Assembly: GCA_025454445.1 (NCBI GenBank)
Contig: JALOOK010000323.1
Coordinates: 1 to 5,723 of the forward strand
Reading direction: 5' to 3'
DNA length: 5,723 bases
Origin: Oscillatoria sp. Prado101
GTDB taxonomy: Bacteria > Cyanobacteriota > Cyanobacteriia > Cyanobacteriales > Oscillatoriaceae
Shown here: in pieces, positions 5,570 through 5,723 of the stretch
Position numbering within the stretch: the first letter of the stretch is position 1
Layout: the number at the start of each line of letters is the position of its first letter
Notes under the pieces: model-generated
Told to the model about the DNA's origin: nothing
Database searches by the model: none
What the model saw: the letters and a program-made list of their open reading frames with translations, nothing else
Translations under genes and position numbers: made by a program

Positions 5570-5723
5570 CCCAAAAGTTCGTAGTAGGGCTTTAGCCCAA
5601 AAGTTCGTAGTAGGGCTTTAGCCCAAAAGTTCGTAGTAGGGCTTTAGCCCAAAAGTTCGTAGTTGGGCTTTAGCCCAAAAGGTTCGTAGTTGGGCTTCAG
5701 CCCAAAAGTTCGTAGTTGGGCTT
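5564..5723. repeat. Tandem array of 26-27 bp hairpin units
   Basis: One partial unit (5564-5586) is followed by units at 5587-5612, 5613-5638, 5639-5664, 5665-5691 (27 bp, one extra G) and 5692-5717, then a partial unit from 5718 that runs off the edge. Each unit reads GGGCTTTAGCCC, AAAA, then GTTCGTAGTA or GTTCGTAGTT. GGGC and GCCC form a 4-bp stem on a TTTA loop. The later GTAGTT variant extends the next stem to 6 bp (TTGGGC/GCCCAA). One unit has CTTCAG, changing only the loop. The first units are identical and the later ones vary. There are no spacers, so it is not a CRISPR. In RNA it would form a row of small hairpins that could stabilise or end the methyltransferase message, which is an inference. 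Confidence 0.95.

Noticed and set aside
5564..5723. CRISPR array
   Set aside because: Units are 26-27 bp placed head to tail with no unique spacers, and no cas genes are present.
1..5723. HIP1 (GCGATCGC) sites and tRNA or rRNA genes
   Set aside because: No exact HIP1 octamer was found by eye, and no cloverleaf or rRNA-like sequence was recognised.

Overview
The window looks like chromosomal DNA from a cyanobacterium, probably a filamentous one. The evidence is a full-length aerobic chlorophyll cyclase (AcsF), the N-terminus of a cyanobacterial-type zinc-ribbon Ser/Thr protein kinase, and short palindromic repeats between genes. The genus cannot be fixed from this sequence alone, and no HIP1 octamer (GCGATCGC) was seen.

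Layout, left to right. Bases 480 to 1 on the minus strand encode the first 160 residues of the kinase, which runs off the left edge. Its probable promoter lies at about 553-583 and carries an inverted repeat. From about 584 to 1175 there is no convincing gene. This stretch holds an imperfect duplicated segment (726-843), a perfect 10-bp tandem repeat (948-967), a small inverted repeat and TATAAT box (990-1011), and a leader for acsF. The acsF gene (1176-2252) is followed by a strong intrinsic terminator. Next come a GC-rich palindrome and a gene for a probable exported, beta-rich envelope protein of unknown role (2481-3269).

The right half is a two-gene restriction-modification module. It has a probable type II restriction endonuclease (3308-4189) and, 15 bp downstream, a beta-class DNA methyltransferase (4205-5569). 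The two are very likely co-transcribed: the methyltransferase would protect host DNA at the sites the endonuclease cuts.

From 5564 to the right edge runs a tandem array of 26-27 bp units, each with a GGGC/GCCC hairpin. The methyltransferase stop codon lies inside the first, partial unit, so the array has grown into, or defines, the 3' end of the gene.

The kinase, acsF and the envelope gene look like ordinary host genes with no functional link to each other. The restriction-modification pair with its flanking array looks like an accessory insertion. The points most worth checking are the endonuclease's non-canonical active-site block, the repeat-supplied stop codon, and the direct-repeat element upstream of acsF.
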